A stretch of 64,000 bases of DNA from Zasmidium citrigriseum (lineage: Eukaryota > Ascomycota > Dothideomycetes > Mycosphaerellales > Mycosphaerellaceae): the NCBI GenBank assembly GCA_002786025.1, contig NHNW01000007.1:124001-188000 (forward strand). Reading direction: 5' to 3'. The notes below the pieces were generated by a model. It did no database searches. It worked only from the letters and a program-made list of their open reading frames with translations, and was not told the DNA's origin. Of this stretch, positions 63,955 through 64,000 are shown piece by piece. Within the stretch, counting starts at the first letter, position 1; every line of letters starts with the position of its first letter. The translations under genes were made by a program, and so were the position numbers.

Positions 63955-64000
63955 GTAAGTCATCCCATAAACCCTTCACTTATTACGAGCATCTCTCGCT

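Overview
The window is nuclear DNA of a filamentous ascomycete, most likely Pezizomycotina and possibly Dothideomycetes. The evidence is dense genes on both strands, mostly 48-65 nt GT-AG introns with CTAAC/CTGAC-type branch sites, and characteristic fungal proteins (WSC sensor, homoserine O-acetyltransferase, arginine-specific CPS small subunit with its leader peptide). The class-level guess is inference. I found no virus, transposon, CRISPR array, rRNA or tRNA gene. About 38 protein genes are called; spliced structures were rebuilt by hand from splice signals, reading phase and family knowledge.

Layout. 0-6.5 kb: a hypothetical gene, pyruvate dehydrogenase E1 alpha, the mitochondrial phosphate carrier and a short-chain dehydrogenase. 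7-10 kb: two tandem F-box-like paralogs. 10-16 kb: a WW-domain protein, a one-pass membrane protein, a CCDC97-like fragment, a coiled-coil gene with an internal stop or an optional 60-nt intron, and a small two-exon gene. 16.6-26.5 kb: a secreted NucA/NucB-type nuclease, a membrane-anchored MOSC protein, two uncharacterised genes, tafazzin with a 19-nt microexon, and a NOSIP-like protein. 26.7-34 kb: MET2 with a Gcn4/CPC1-type site, a GPI-anchored-like secreted protein, SRP72 and a GH32 enzyme. 34.5-38.6 kb: a 2EXR/F-box-like gene and a tandem array of three paralogs of an unrecognised family; two of them share about 200 bp of upstream sequence. 39.5-48.3 kb: a WSC sensor, a 2.5-kb gene-poor stretch, an OST-alpha/DUF300 membrane protein and a cytochrome P450. 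48.7-55 kb: CPS small subunit with a spliced arginine attenuator peptide uORF, a 2EXR/F-box-like gene beside a perfect 18-bp-arm hairpin, the splicing factor Rds3/PHF5A and a peroxisomal acyl-CoA synthetase. 55.7-64 kb: two Cys/His small-protein genes, a saccharopine-dehydrogenase-like oxidoreductase, ribosomal protein eL43, a RING-PHD protein and the start of a D-amino-acid oxidase.

Most genes are housekeeping and do not form a single pathway. Amino-acid metabolism recurs (MET2, arginine CPS, D-amino-acid oxidase). The most unusual items are the split attenuator peptide, the three-gene paralog array with its conserved upstream block, and several odd gene structures (microexon, in-frame stop, an intron at a stop codon, and a 312-nt intron).
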